Shown here one piece after another: positions 8,246 to 14,947 of a DNA stretch of 64,000 bases. Source of the DNA: Nocardia vinacea NBRC 16497 (lineage in GTDB: Bacteria; Actinomycetota; Actinomycetes; Mycobacteriales; Mycobacteriaceae); NCBI RefSeq assembly GCF_000308835.1, contig NZ_BAGN01000182.1, positions 124,001-188,000 on the forward strand, in the 5' to 3' direction. A program made the translations under genes and the position numbers. The stretch's first letter is position 1, and each line of letters begins with the position of its first letter. The notes under the pieces were generated by a model. The model did no database searches. It worked only from the letters and a program-made list of their open reading frames with translations, and was not told the DNA's origin.

Positions 8246-8677
8246 ATGTCCACACCCGAAGGATACGGCGGCAAGGAAGTCACCCTTGCCATCCGTATCG
8301 ACACGGCCCGGCATGCCCAGCTCACCTGGATCGCCGAACTACGCGGCACCAGCCTCAAGGCTGAATGCTTCAAAGCTGTCGATGCCTACATCGAAGCCGC
8401 CAAGCAAGATTCCGAGCTGATGGCCAAGGCCGACGCCGCCCGCGCGGCCATCGAAGCCGAAGCCAAGGCACGCCAGGACGCCATCGCCAACCTGTTCACC
8501 GCCACGCCGCCACCTCCGCCCGAACAGGAGGAGGTATCCGAGTCCGAGGCCACCGAAGCCGAGGTCGAGGCCGACGAAGTAGGGGCCACGGCAGGCGAAC
8601 CGCCACAAGGCAATCGCCGAGGTCGAGGCCGCCGTGGTGGGCAGCAGATGGAAGGCGAAGGGCAGCCGGACAGCTGA
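8246..8677 (+). CDS. ribbon-helix-helix protein with Arg-rich tail
   Basis: A 143-residue protein in three parts. Residues 10-50 read as a ribbon-helix-helix DNA-binding fold (strand EVTLAIRID, helix TARHAQLTWIAELRG, helix LKAECFKAVDAYIEAA). A Glu-rich linker with PPPPPEQEEV follows, then a basic tail with RRGRGRRGG. AGGAGGAG precedes ATG 8246. Such proteins act as relaxosome accessory factors or as repressors. Its place between the methyltransferase and the large stem-loop at 8703-8753 makes that hairpin a possible binding site. The fold call is by pattern only. Confidence 0.6.
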   Translation: MSTPEGYGGKEVTLAIRIDTARHAQLTWIAELRGTSLKAECFKAVDAYIEAAKQDSELMAKADAARAAIEAEAKARQDAIANLFTATPPPPPEQEEVSESEATEAEVEADEVGATAGEPPQGNRRGRGRRGGQQMEGEGQPDS

Positions 8678-8702
8678 GCCAAGCTCAGCATCCCGGCGAT
8701 AC

Positions 8703-8753
8703 GGCCGGCGGATAGCGAATCGAGGAACAATCCTCTTCGCTATCCGACCGGCC
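8703..8753. other. 22-bp stem-loop directly before ardA
   Basis: Three nested perfect arms make one long hairpin: GGCCGG/CCGGCC, then CGGATAGCGAA/TTCGCTATCCG, then GAGGA/TCCTC around an ACAA loop, with only 2 nt and 1 nt unpaired inside the stem. It lies 25 bp after the stop of the ribbon-helix-helix gene and about 20 bp before the ardA binding site. There is no T run after it on the plus strand. It could end transcription, serve as a transfer or single-strand origin, or act as a promoter on incoming single-stranded DNA as known for leading-region genes of F-type plasmids. Confidence 0.7.
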
Positions 8754-8784
8754 AACTCTCAACCATAACCCGAAGGAGGTGATC

Positions 8785-9444
8785 ATGAATGAACAATTCC
8801 CACAACATAATTCGCATAGTGCATACTCGCCTGAGACTCGCTCGACACCGGGCGATATGGAAGCCAACCAGGAGCACGAACCTAGATCGAATCCGCGTAT
8901 CTACGTCACCAGCGGACTCCCCCTGCGGGCAGAGCTCACTACCGGGACCTGGCTGGACATGGCCCGCAGCCCGGAAGACATACACGCCGAGATGTTCGCC
9001 GTCTTCGGCGACGACGAAACCTACGAAGCCGACCGGCTGTACATCTGGGATTACCACGGCTTCGGTGCGTTCGAGGTCACGACCGGAGCGATCGGGCTGG
9101 AGGGGGTCGACAGTATCGAGTTGCTGGCGCAGGTGGCGCAAGGGATTGCCGAGCACGGTCCTGCCTATGCCGCGTACGCCAGTGCCCACGAGGACGACCT
9201 ACGTCGACTGGACCAGTTCGAACGCGCCTACCAGGGGCACTACGAATCACCCGAAGCCTACGCACGAGAGCTCCTGGCGCCATTGCGCCTTGACGACGCG
9301 CTCAAACCGCTGCTGCCAGCGTCGATACGAGACTTCGACTGCATCGACTACGACGGGATCGGACAAGGGCTGCTCGCCCAAGACGACATCGTGGTGTTCA
9401 CCGCCGACGACGGCGGGGTGTGGGTGTTTAACGAATCGGCGTAG
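8785..9444 (+). CDS. ardA: ArdA-family antirestriction protein
   Basis: A 219-residue acidic protein. After about 35 disordered residues comes the ArdA opening PRIYVTSGLPL, followed by LTTGTWLDM, the IWDYHGFG segment and the DDLRRLDQFERAYQGHYES motif typical of the family. ArdA mimics the shape and charge of B-form DNA and blocks type I restriction enzymes, so it protects DNA entering a new host. A strong AAGGAGGTGA precedes ATG 8785; a GTG at 8779 is less likely. The long stem-loop just upstream suggests special expression control. Confidence 0.85.
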   Translation: MNEQFPQHNSHSAYSPETRSTPGDMEANQEHEPRSNPRIYVTSGLPLRAELTTGTWLDMARSPEDIHAEMFAVFGDDETYEADRLYIWDYHGFGAFEVTTGAIGLEGVDSIELLAQVAQGIAEHGPAYAAYASAHEDDLRRLDQFERAYQGHYESPEAYARELLAPLRLDDALKPLLPASIRDFDCIDYDGIGQGLLAQDDIVVFTADDGGVWVFNESA

Positions 9445-9486
9445 CAGCAGTCCGGAAATGTACTTAATCGGGATAATTATCAAAAG

Positions 9487-9525
9487 TAATTGCTTTTGCG
9501 CAAATAAAGAGTTATTCTTTAAAAT
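9487..9525 (+). promoter_or_regulatory. XRE promoter with overlapping operator
   Basis: The motif TTGC-TTTTGC-GCAA (within 9487-9506) is the reverse complement of the operator at 4024-4043. It covers a likely -35 box TTGCGC (9496-9501); a -10 box TAAAAT follows at 9520-9525 with 18-bp spacing. The region is AT-rich against its surroundings. Binding here would block RNA polymerase, so the XRE gene probably represses itself. Confidence 0.65.
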
Positions 9526-9548
9526 GAATATAAACGGGAGAAGTGCAA

Positions 9549-9956
9549 ATGACCGCAGTGCGCGCAGGCAAAGCCGGAGAGCTCGCACAATTCATCGCAT
9601 CACGACGCATCAAAATGGGCATGAGCAGAAATGCTTTGGCGCTCCGCGCAGGACTGAATCCATCCACCGTCACCCGCATCGAGCAAGGGGTCTTCGCCCA
9701 TCCCACCTTACATTGCCTGCGAGCGCTCGCCGAAGCCCTGGATATCGCACCCGATGACCTATTCGCACTGGCAGGCGGCATGACCACAGCGAAAGCACGG
9801 CCCAGCAAGCCCGACATCCACATCACCTACCACGACGTACCGTCTGCTGCCGCCCACGAGATCTACGACGCCGTCGACTTAATTGCCAAACGACATGGTC
9901 TCATTCTGAACAGCTCACACGAATTTACCTATAGCAACCATCAACGAGCCGCATAA
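9549..9956 (+). CDS. XRE-family repressor of the element
   Basis: A 135-residue protein with a clear N-terminal HTH_3 domain (FIASRRIKMGMSRNALALRAGLNPSTVTRIEQG, about residues 12-44, then LRALAEALDIAPDDLF). The rest may aid dimerisation. ATG 9549 has GGGAG 8 bp upstream; an in-frame GTG at 9543 is too close to that site. Its promoter carries the same TTGC-N6-GCAA operator found before the transfer cluster. It is followed by an ImmA-like gene, a pairing that in ICEBs1-like elements forms a repressor and its protease. Confidence 0.85.
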   Translation: MTAVRAGKAGELAQFIASRRIKMGMSRNALALRAGLNPSTVTRIEQGVFAHPTLHCLRALAEALDIAPDDLFALAGGMTTAKARPSKPDIHITYHDVPSAAAHEIYDAVDLIAKRHGLILNSSHEFTYSNHQRAA

Positions 9957-10119
9957 TACCCGAAGGATCTATTAATTCCTCACCGAGCACTAACAAAGAT
10001 CAGGAAGGAACAGCCACCACACCCGTATTTACCCACCACATGGAATGACCCGCAAACATGCCAAAACGAAAGGAACCAAAACGACAAGACGACAAACCAT
10101 CCGAAGGAGAACCTTGAAC

Positions 10120-10767
10120 ATGTTTTTACCACCTACCTCAACTCGGCTCAGCGTCGCTGAACGCCATCCCTATGCGACGCGACGACCGAAACTCAACCTC
10201 ACCCAGCTACGGAGCATGACCCCTCGCCAGCCCGTGAAGTTCAGTCGCAGCCTCCAACTGGCCCGTGAGCAAGCCGATCTGCTGATCGAGCATGCCCAGC
10301 GCAGTAATTCCGGCATCCTGATGGCCATCACCCGGATGCACAAGGTGCGCATCGACTACGTAGTGGGACAACGACTTCGCGGTGCTAGCTTCTGGGACAC
10401 CCGAGCAAAACAATGGGTCATCCAGGTCAACTGGGACGACCACTGGAAGAGCCAACTGTTCGCGGTGGCCCACGAATTCAAATACATCCTCGACTACACG
10501 CACACCGACGTGCTCTACCAGGGCAGCCACACTATGTCAGCCACCTGTGAAGCCTCATGCGCTGCATACTATTTCGCCCGCTATCTACTCATGCCCGACG
10601 ACCAACTCATTGAGGCCGTTAACTCCGGCGTTACCGACACCGCCGATCTCGCCGACAGATTCGGCGTCACCGAGGACATCGCCCAAGAGCGCCTCAACGA
10701 CCTACGGCTGCGGGTTCATCCGAAACCCGGCCTCCGTCTGCTGATGGCCGACAGGAGCCCTGCATGA
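10120..10767 (+). CDS. ImmA/IrrE-like protein with degenerate zinc motif
   Basis: A 215-residue protein. The layout is that of ImmA/IrrE metallopeptidases: IDYVVGQRL, a region giving FAVAHEFKYILDY, then TCEASCAAYYFARYLLMPDD, and a C-terminal helix-turn-helix-like TADLADRFGVTEDIAQERL. In active members the central motif is HEXXH; here it reads HEFKY, so the second zinc His is Tyr. ATG 10120 is set by GAAGGAGA (10103-10110); an in-frame start at 10045 would add a very basic tail. It lies between the XRE repressor and the dead recombinase gene, whose start overlaps its stop. It may have lost protease activity and kept a binding role. Confidence 0.7.
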   Translation: MFLPPTSTRLSVAERHPYATRRPKLNLTQLRSMTPRQPVKFSRSLQLAREQADLLIEHAQRSNSGILMAITRMHKVRIDYVVGQRLRGASFWDTRAKQWVIQVNWDDHWKSQLFAVAHEFKYILDYTHTDVLYQGSHTMSATCEASCAAYYFARYLLMPDDQLIEAVNSGVTDTADLADRFGVTEDIAQERLNDLRLRVHPKPGLRLLMADRSPA

Positions 10768-11189
10768 ACCGGCTCGCGACCAGTTCGGCAACCGGCCACG
10801 AACCGGTAGCGCCCTTCACCCCTGCGGTGCTGTTTCTGTCCACGGCCACGCGGCCGGAAGGCACGGCCGCGGGCAGTGAACCAATCAAGATCCTGGTCCA
10901 GCGCGAAGCAGGTCACCGACTCGCACACCAGCACGGGCTCGGCATCATCAAGGAATTCGTTGAGATCGGCGCACCCGCGACCAGCCTGCGCCGCCGCCCA
11001 TCACTACGGCGCATGCTGGCCTACCTACAGCAGCACCCAGAGGTCAGGTTCGCTATCTTCCCAGGGCCGCAGCGGTTCTCACGTCAGATCGGCCATTCCG
11101 CTCACTTGCACCGGCGATTCAGCGAGCTTGCCGTCGGCGTGATGTTGAGCGAGCACGATCAGCCTGATGGGGCCAGAGGCACCACGTAA
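10764..11189 (+). CDS. catalytically dead serine-recombinase domain protein
   Basis: A 141-residue protein with only a resolvase-type catalytic domain. It aligns well with the full serine recombinase at 13148: RRPSLRRMLAYLQQHPEVRF here against KRPVFRELLKYLAEHPEVRY there. The active-site segment AVLLLRVST of the live enzyme reads AVLFLSTAT here, so the catalytic Ser is Ala28 and the nearby Arg is Ser26. The second Arg pair region (QRFSRQ) is kept. There is no DNA-binding recombinase domain or zinc ribbon. ATG 10764 overlaps the previous stop. A role as a partner, inhibitor or direction factor for recombination is possible; a decayed fragment is the alternative. Confidence 0.65.
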   Translation: MNRLATSSATGHEPVAPFTPAVLFLSTATRPEGTAAGSEPIKILVQREAGHRLAHQHGLGIIKEFVEIGAPATSLRRRPSLRRMLAYLQQHPEVRFAIFPGPQRFSRQIGHSAHLHRRFSELAVGVMLSEHDQPDGARGTT

Positions 11190-11242
11190 ACAAAGGCGGC
11201 ACAAGGATATTCGACCCCAACAGGACAAGAAAGGAGGCGCAC

Positions 11243-11626
11243 ATGCACCAAACCAATTCATTATCAACAACCCACCATGGGACTTCGGGACTGCGCGCAG
11301 ACCTTTCTTCCGAGACCCGAACAATTCTCCGCACGCTCGGCACCGTGGCAATCGCCCTCGCCGACGGCGACACTCCCAACGCCGACGCGCTACGCACCCA
11401 GATTGCCAACCTGCCTACCCAGCCTGCTTCCTCGGTCGGCCGTACACCGGATTTGCTGACAATCCCCGAAGCCTGCGCGCGGCTGCGACTGAGCCGATGG
11501 GGCCTCTACCAGCTGATCAACAATCGGGAACTGGCAACGGTCAAGATCGGACGTCGACGGTTCGTGCCGCTCACCGAGGTGCAGCGCTTCGTCGATGAGT
11601 TGACCGTCGTCGGAGGTCGGTCATGA
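11243..11626 (+). CDS. xis: excisionase-like helix-turn-helix protein
   Basis: A 127-residue protein. The C-terminal half (from about residue 70) is an excisionase/MerR-type winged helix: LLTIPEACARLRLSRWGLYQLINNRELATVKIGRRRFVPLTEVQRFVDEL. Such proteins bend DNA at attachment sites and turn a tyrosine integrase toward excision. AGAAAGGAGG precedes ATG 11243. Its end overlaps the integrase start at 11623 (ATGA), so both are made together, as in pSAM2-type elements. The N-terminal 65 residues are not recognised. Confidence 0.8.
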   Translation: MHQTNSLSTTHHGTSGLRADLSSETRTILRTLGTVAIALADGDTPNADALRTQIANLPTQPASSVGRTPDLLTIPEACARLRLSRWGLYQLINNRELATVKIGRRRFVPLTEVQRFVDELTVVGGRS

Positions 11627-13188
11627 CCGGGCGCAACACCAACGGTGAAGGCAGCGTCTACAAGCGCAAGGACGGCCGTTGGGAAGGTGCCGCCTATCTC
11701 GGCACCGTTGGCGGCAAAGTCCGTCGCAAACGGGTCTACGGCAAAACCCGCGCCGAAGCGCATACGAAACTCATGCGCGTCATGGAGGAAGCCCGGCAAG
11801 GCATCCTGCCTCCTGACCGGGTCTGGAAGGTGGGTGAATATCTGGACTTCTGGCTCGAACACGAAAAGCGTCGACCACTCACTAGACAACGGCACGAGAC
11901 AGTCGTACGCCTTCATATCACCCCCTTCCTCGGGAACCATCGGCTCAACAGCCTCACCGTCCGAACAGTGCAAGAGTTTCTGGACAATCTTCTGGCCGAG
12001 GGGCGAACGGTCGCCACGATGCATCAAACACGTAAAGCCCTCAGTGCCGCACTCACTTTCGCGATGCGACAAGAAGTGATCATCCGAAATCCGGCGCGCT
12101 TGGTCGAGCTCCCGCGATACAAGTCGAAAGAGGCGAAGCACTGGCAACCCGATCAGACAATCGCGTTTCTCGATGCGGCCCGTGACGACCCGCTGTACCC
12201 GATTTTCGTACTTCTCGCGCTCTACGGCCTGCGTATCGGTGAGGTGCTGGGCATCCGCTGGCGTGACATAGATTTCGACCACGACGTGCTCCGCATCCGT
12301 CAGCAAGTCCAACGGATCGACGGCGAACTACGACAGGTCGAACTCAAGACCGAATCCAGCGAACGAGACGAACCGCTGCTAACACGGGCACGCGAAGCGC
12401 TCCTGCACCAACGCGAGCATCAAGAATTAGCCCGAATCGCAGCAGGTGAGAACTGGCATGGCCCCGGCGACGAGAAGGAACTAGCCTTCACCACCCGTAG
12501 CGGCCGACCGCTCGAAGCTCGCAATGTCGCACGGTCATTTACGCGGATCTGTGAACAACACGGTCTACACCTCATCACCCTCCACGGAATGCGGCACAGC
12601 AACGCCACAGCCCAGAAGATACTCGATGTCCACCCTCGTGACGCACAGGCGATTCTCGGCCACGGCGACATCCGAACCACCGGCGTATACCAGCACGTCG
12701 ACATCACCAGCAAAAGAAACGCGCTCCAAAAGCTCGAAGAACGTTTGTTCCTGCCCTTGGACATGAGCGTGCGTAGCCGTCAAAACTACCGTCAAACCGC
12801 ACATCCGAGCACCCGCACCCACACGAAAACTCCACAAAAGGAAACGCCCACCCCTGATGGGGTAGGCGCTTTCTTTGGTAGCAGCGACTGGTTTCGAACC
12901 AGTGACCTTAGGCTTATGAGACCGATCGAGGCCACCTTACAAGATCGCCTGACCTCTATAAACAACGCTCTACGAACACGTACGCGTACGTGGAAATTCG
13001 GCTGCGTTGCCGTCAACTCTGCCGTCAAAATGGTCGATTCCCACCAGACCGTTGGAACGCTGGTGTTCTCGGAATGGATCTCCCAACCCGCTGTCCTCAC
13101 CCCCATTGTTATCCCGAATCCCACCCCACCACATATGGAGGCATCCGATGGCCCGCAGAACCCTCCCGCGCAGGAGTCATACCAGTGA
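11623..13188 (+). CDS. int: tyrosine integrase whose frame crosses its own attP
   Basis: A tyrosine recombinase with an AP2-like and SAM-like N-terminus (DGRWEGAAYLGTVGGKVRRKRVYGKT; EYLDFWLEHEKRRPL). Catalytic residues are visible: Arg in LYGLRIGEVLG, Lys in ELKTESSERD, His-x-x-Arg in LHGMRHSNA, His in LGHGDIRTTG and Tyr356 in GVYQHV. The family's end is near residue 385, but the open frame runs on to 521 through a hairpin terminator (12845-12876) and the tRNA-Met core. Residues from about GSSDWFRTSDLRLMRP are tRNA sequence read as protein. Only about the first 390 residues are likely to matter. The frame's tail overlaps the serine recombinase start. Confidence 0.9.
   Translation: MTGRNTNGEGSVYKRKDGRWEGAAYLGTVGGKVRRKRVYGKTRAEAHTKLMRVMEEARQGILPPDRVWKVGEYLDFWLEHEKRRPLTRQRHETVVRLHITPFLGNHRLNSLTVRTVQEFLDNLLAEGRTVATMHQTRKALSAALTFAMRQEVIIRNPARLVELPRYKSKEAKHWQPDQTIAFLDAARDDPLYPIFVLLALYGLRIGEVLGIRWRDIDFDHDVLRIRQQVQRIDGELRQVELKTESSERDEPLLTRAREALLHQREHQELARIAAGENWHGPGDEKELAFTTRSGRPLEARNVARSFTRICEQHGLHLITLHGMRHSNATAQKILDVHPRDAQAILGHGDIRTTGVYQHVDITSKRNALQKLEERLFLPLDMSVRSRQNYRQTAHPSTRTHTKTPQKETPTPDGVGAFFGSSDWFRTSDLRLMRPIEATLQDRLTSINNALRTRTRTWKFGCVAVNSAVKMVDSHQTVGTLVFSEWISQPAVLTPIVIPNPTPPHMEASDGPQNPPAQESYQ
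12845..12876 (+). terminator. rho-independent terminator after integrase core
   Basis: A 10-bp stem with one mismatch (CGCCCACCCC with GGGGTAGGCG) around a TGAT loop is followed by CTTTCTTT. It ends transcripts from the xis-int operon just before the tRNA-like core, although the open reading frame runs straight through it. Confidence 0.75.
12876..12920 (-). other. tRNA-Met 3' half, attachment core
   Basis: On the minus strand this reads as the anticodon loop CTCATAA (anticodon CAT), anticodon-stem 3' side GCCTA, variable loop, a perfect T arm (ACTGG-TTCGAAA-CCAGT), the acceptor 3' strand CGCTGCT, discriminator A and an encoded CCA. There is no matching D arm or acceptor 5' strand to the right, so it is not a functional tRNA. 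Elements that insert into tRNA genes carry exactly such a 3' part in attP to rebuild the gene on insertion. Confidence 0.85.
12977..12992. repeat. 16-bp perfect palindrome before serine recombinase
   Basis: CACGTACGCGTACGTG is a perfect palindrome in the right arm of attP and about 155 bp before the serine recombinase start. It may be an operator for that gene or a binding site for an integrase or excisionase. No copy was noticed elsewhere in the window. Confidence 0.5.
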
Positions 13189-14947
13189 CAAAGCCGTACT
13201 GCTGCTACGCGTCTCGACCAAGAAGCAACTCGACACTGCTATCGACATCGACCCCGACGGTTTGTCTATCGCCACCCAGCGCGACCAGGGGAATGCCAAA
13301 GCCGACGCCATGGGCGTGGAAGTGGCCACGGAGTTCATCGAGCCCGGCTACTCGGCCAAGACCATCGACAAACGTCCTGTGTTCCGGGAGCTCCTCAAGT
13401 ACCTGGCCGAGCACCCCGAAGTCCGCTACGTCATCGTCTATATGCGTTCCCGCGCGTTTCGCAACCGATTCGACGCAGCGATCATCGAAGCCCAACTCAA
13501 CAAGATGGGTGTTCGTCTGGTCAGCGCCAAGGAGGACTTCGGCGAAGGTCCGCATGCCGTTGCTATGGAAGGCATGCTCGATGTGATGAACCACCTGATG
13601 AACACGCTGCAAGGCTTGGACATCCAGGAAAAGATGCGCACCAAGGCCGTCAACGGGGGCACCCTCGGCATCGCTCGTATCGGGTATCTCAACGTTCGAG
13701 TTGAATACGAGGGCAAGCTCATCAACACCGTCGCGCAGGACGAACGACGAGCACCACTGGTGTGCAAAGCATTTGAACTGTATGCCACTGGCAGGTACGG
13801 GCTGGAACTACTCGAAGCGACCATGACCGACCTGGGGCTGACTGCACGACCAATCGGCAAATGGCCGGAACGGCCAGTGTCCTTCAAGCGTCTCCATCAG
13901 ATGCTGCAGGACCCGTACTACGCCGGCTGGATCGAGTATGAGGGCGAGCTTTACCCCGGCAGACATGAGCCGATCGTCACCCAGGAGCTGTTCGACCGCG
14001 TACAAGACGTCATGGATATGCGCAGTCGTCTGGGCCAACGTGATCGGGTTTTGCAGCACTACCTGAAGGGTGACCTTTTCTGTGATCGGTGCCACGGCGC
14101 TGGACGCACATCCCGCGTGATCTACACCGAGGCCAAGAGCCACAACGGCAGCCGGTACAGCTATTTCCTGTGTCGGGGACGGCAAGACGGCCAGTGCGAT
14201 CTGCCCTATCTCCCGGCTGGACAGGTCGAACAGGCCATCCTCGACCACTACAGCACCTTGCAACTCCCCTGCGGATTCGTCATACAGGTTCGCGAGGTGC
14301 TGGAAACGGCACTGGCTGAGGAGCAGTCCGGCTTGCGAGAGATGCACAACAGACTGAAGAAGCAGCTCAAAGAGCTAGACGCCAAAGAAGAACGACTGCT
14401 CGATCTCGCTATCGACAACGCCATGCCGCAACCGAAGATCAAGGCCAGGCTCCGCAAGATCCAGAACGAGCGCACCAGCATCGAAACCCGGCTGACCGCC
14501 ACACACGCGGAATTGGCGGTCGGTGTCGAGGTATTGGTGAACGCACTGGATCTGCTCAGCGATCCGCAGGAGTTGTACGAGAACGGAAGTGATGTGGTCC
14601 GGCGCCACCTCAACCAGACGTTCTACCAGTGCTTCTACCTGGACATTGACGGTGTGAAGGCTGACCAGCTCAACGAGCCTTTCGCTGGCCTCCACGAAGT
14701 TGGCGGGACTAGACGAACTTTCCACCAGGGGCTAACCCGATCGCCCCGCCCAAGTAGAAGGTCCAGAAACGCGAAAGGTGGTCCTACCCTCTCCGGTGTC
14801 CCTAAGGACCCCGGTTCGAGTAAGACCACCCTTGTGGAGCTGCCGGGAATCGAACCCGGGTCCTCCGCCGCGTCTTCAGGGCTTCTCCGTGTGCAGTTCG
14901 CTAGGTCTCTACTTGGATCTCCGGGTCTCGCGAACAAGCTCGGATGA
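13148..14947 (+). CDS. large serine recombinase reading into ssrA
   Basis: A 599-residue frame. The N-terminal catalytic domain has KAVLLLRVST with Arg21 and Ser23, the RPVFRELLKYL helix and YMRSRAFRNRF. A recombinase domain follows (about 180-290), then a zinc ribbon (FCDRCHGAG ... FLCRGRQDGQC), then a long coiled coil (about 395-450), the order seen in large serine integrases. GGAG at 13137-13140 sets ATG 13148. From about residue 560 on, the frame enters an inverted repeat and then ssrA, read backwards (VELPGIEPGSS is tmRNA 3' end). The native C-terminus in the excised circle would therefore differ. It is the best candidate for the enzyme that placed the element here. Confidence 0.88.
   Translation: MARRTLPRRSHTSDKAVLLLRVSTKKQLDTAIDIDPDGLSIATQRDQGNAKADAMGVEVATEFIEPGYSAKTIDKRPVFRELLKYLAEHPEVRYVIVYMRSRAFRNRFDAAIIEAQLNKMGVRLVSAKEDFGEGPHAVAMEGMLDVMNHLMNTLQGLDIQEKMRTKAVNGGTLGIARIGYLNVRVEYEGKLINTVAQDERRAPLVCKAFELYATGRYGLELLEATMTDLGLTARPIGKWPERPVSFKRLHQMLQDPYYAGWIEYEGELYPGRHEPIVTQELFDRVQDVMDMRSRLGQRDRVLQHYLKGDLFCDRCHGAGRTSRVIYTEAKSHNGSRYSYFLCRGRQDGQCDLPYLPAGQVEQAILDHYSTLQLPCGFVIQVREVLETALAEEQSGLREMHNRLKKQLKELDAKEERLLDLAIDNAMPQPKIKARLRKIQNERTSIETRLTATHAELAVGVEVLVNALDLLSDPQELYENGSDVVRRHLNQTFYQCFYLDIDGVKADQLNEPFAGLHEVGGTRRTFHQGLTRSPRPSRRSRNAKGGPTLSGVPKDPGSSKTTLVELPGIEPGSSAASSGLLRVQFARSLLGSPGLANKLG
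14777..14830. repeat. long inverted repeat abutting the ssrA 3' end
   Basis: GGTGGTC at 14777-14783 pairs perfectly with GACCACC at 14824-14830. Inside lie CCGG/CCGG and GTCC/GGAC around a CTAA loop. The structure ends 4 bp before the last base of ssrA. It may be the element half of the serine recombinase attachment site, or a terminator for ssrA on the minus strand; there is no T run on that side. Confidence 0.55.

Larger units (their letters stand above)
12777..13029. other. intact attP of the tyrosine integrase
   Basis: A core that is the 3' half of a tRNA-Met gene (12876-12920) is flanked on both sides by paired direct repeats: CCGTCAAA at 12777 and 12789 on the left, CCGTCAA at 13010 and 13022 on the right. 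Both pairs are spaced 12 bp and point the same way. This is the layout of an integrase attP with arm sites on each side of the core. In an integrated copy the two arms would be separated, and the tRNA 5' half would follow 12920; neither is the case. The arm-site role is inference from position and repetition. Confidence 0.7.

Noticed and set aside
10045..10119. Longer start for the ImmA-like gene or a separate tiny basic peptide
   Set aside because: No binding site before 10045, while GAAGGAGA stands at the right distance before ATG 10120.
12876..12960. Functional tRNA-Met gene
   Set aside because: The D arm and acceptor 5' strand are missing on the right side, so only the 3' half is present. 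It is an attachment core.
12845..13188. Real C-terminal domain of the tyrosine integrase
   Set aside because: The frame passes through a terminator and tRNA sequence; the translated GSSDWFRTSDLRLMRP is tRNA read as protein, an artefact known from many annotations.
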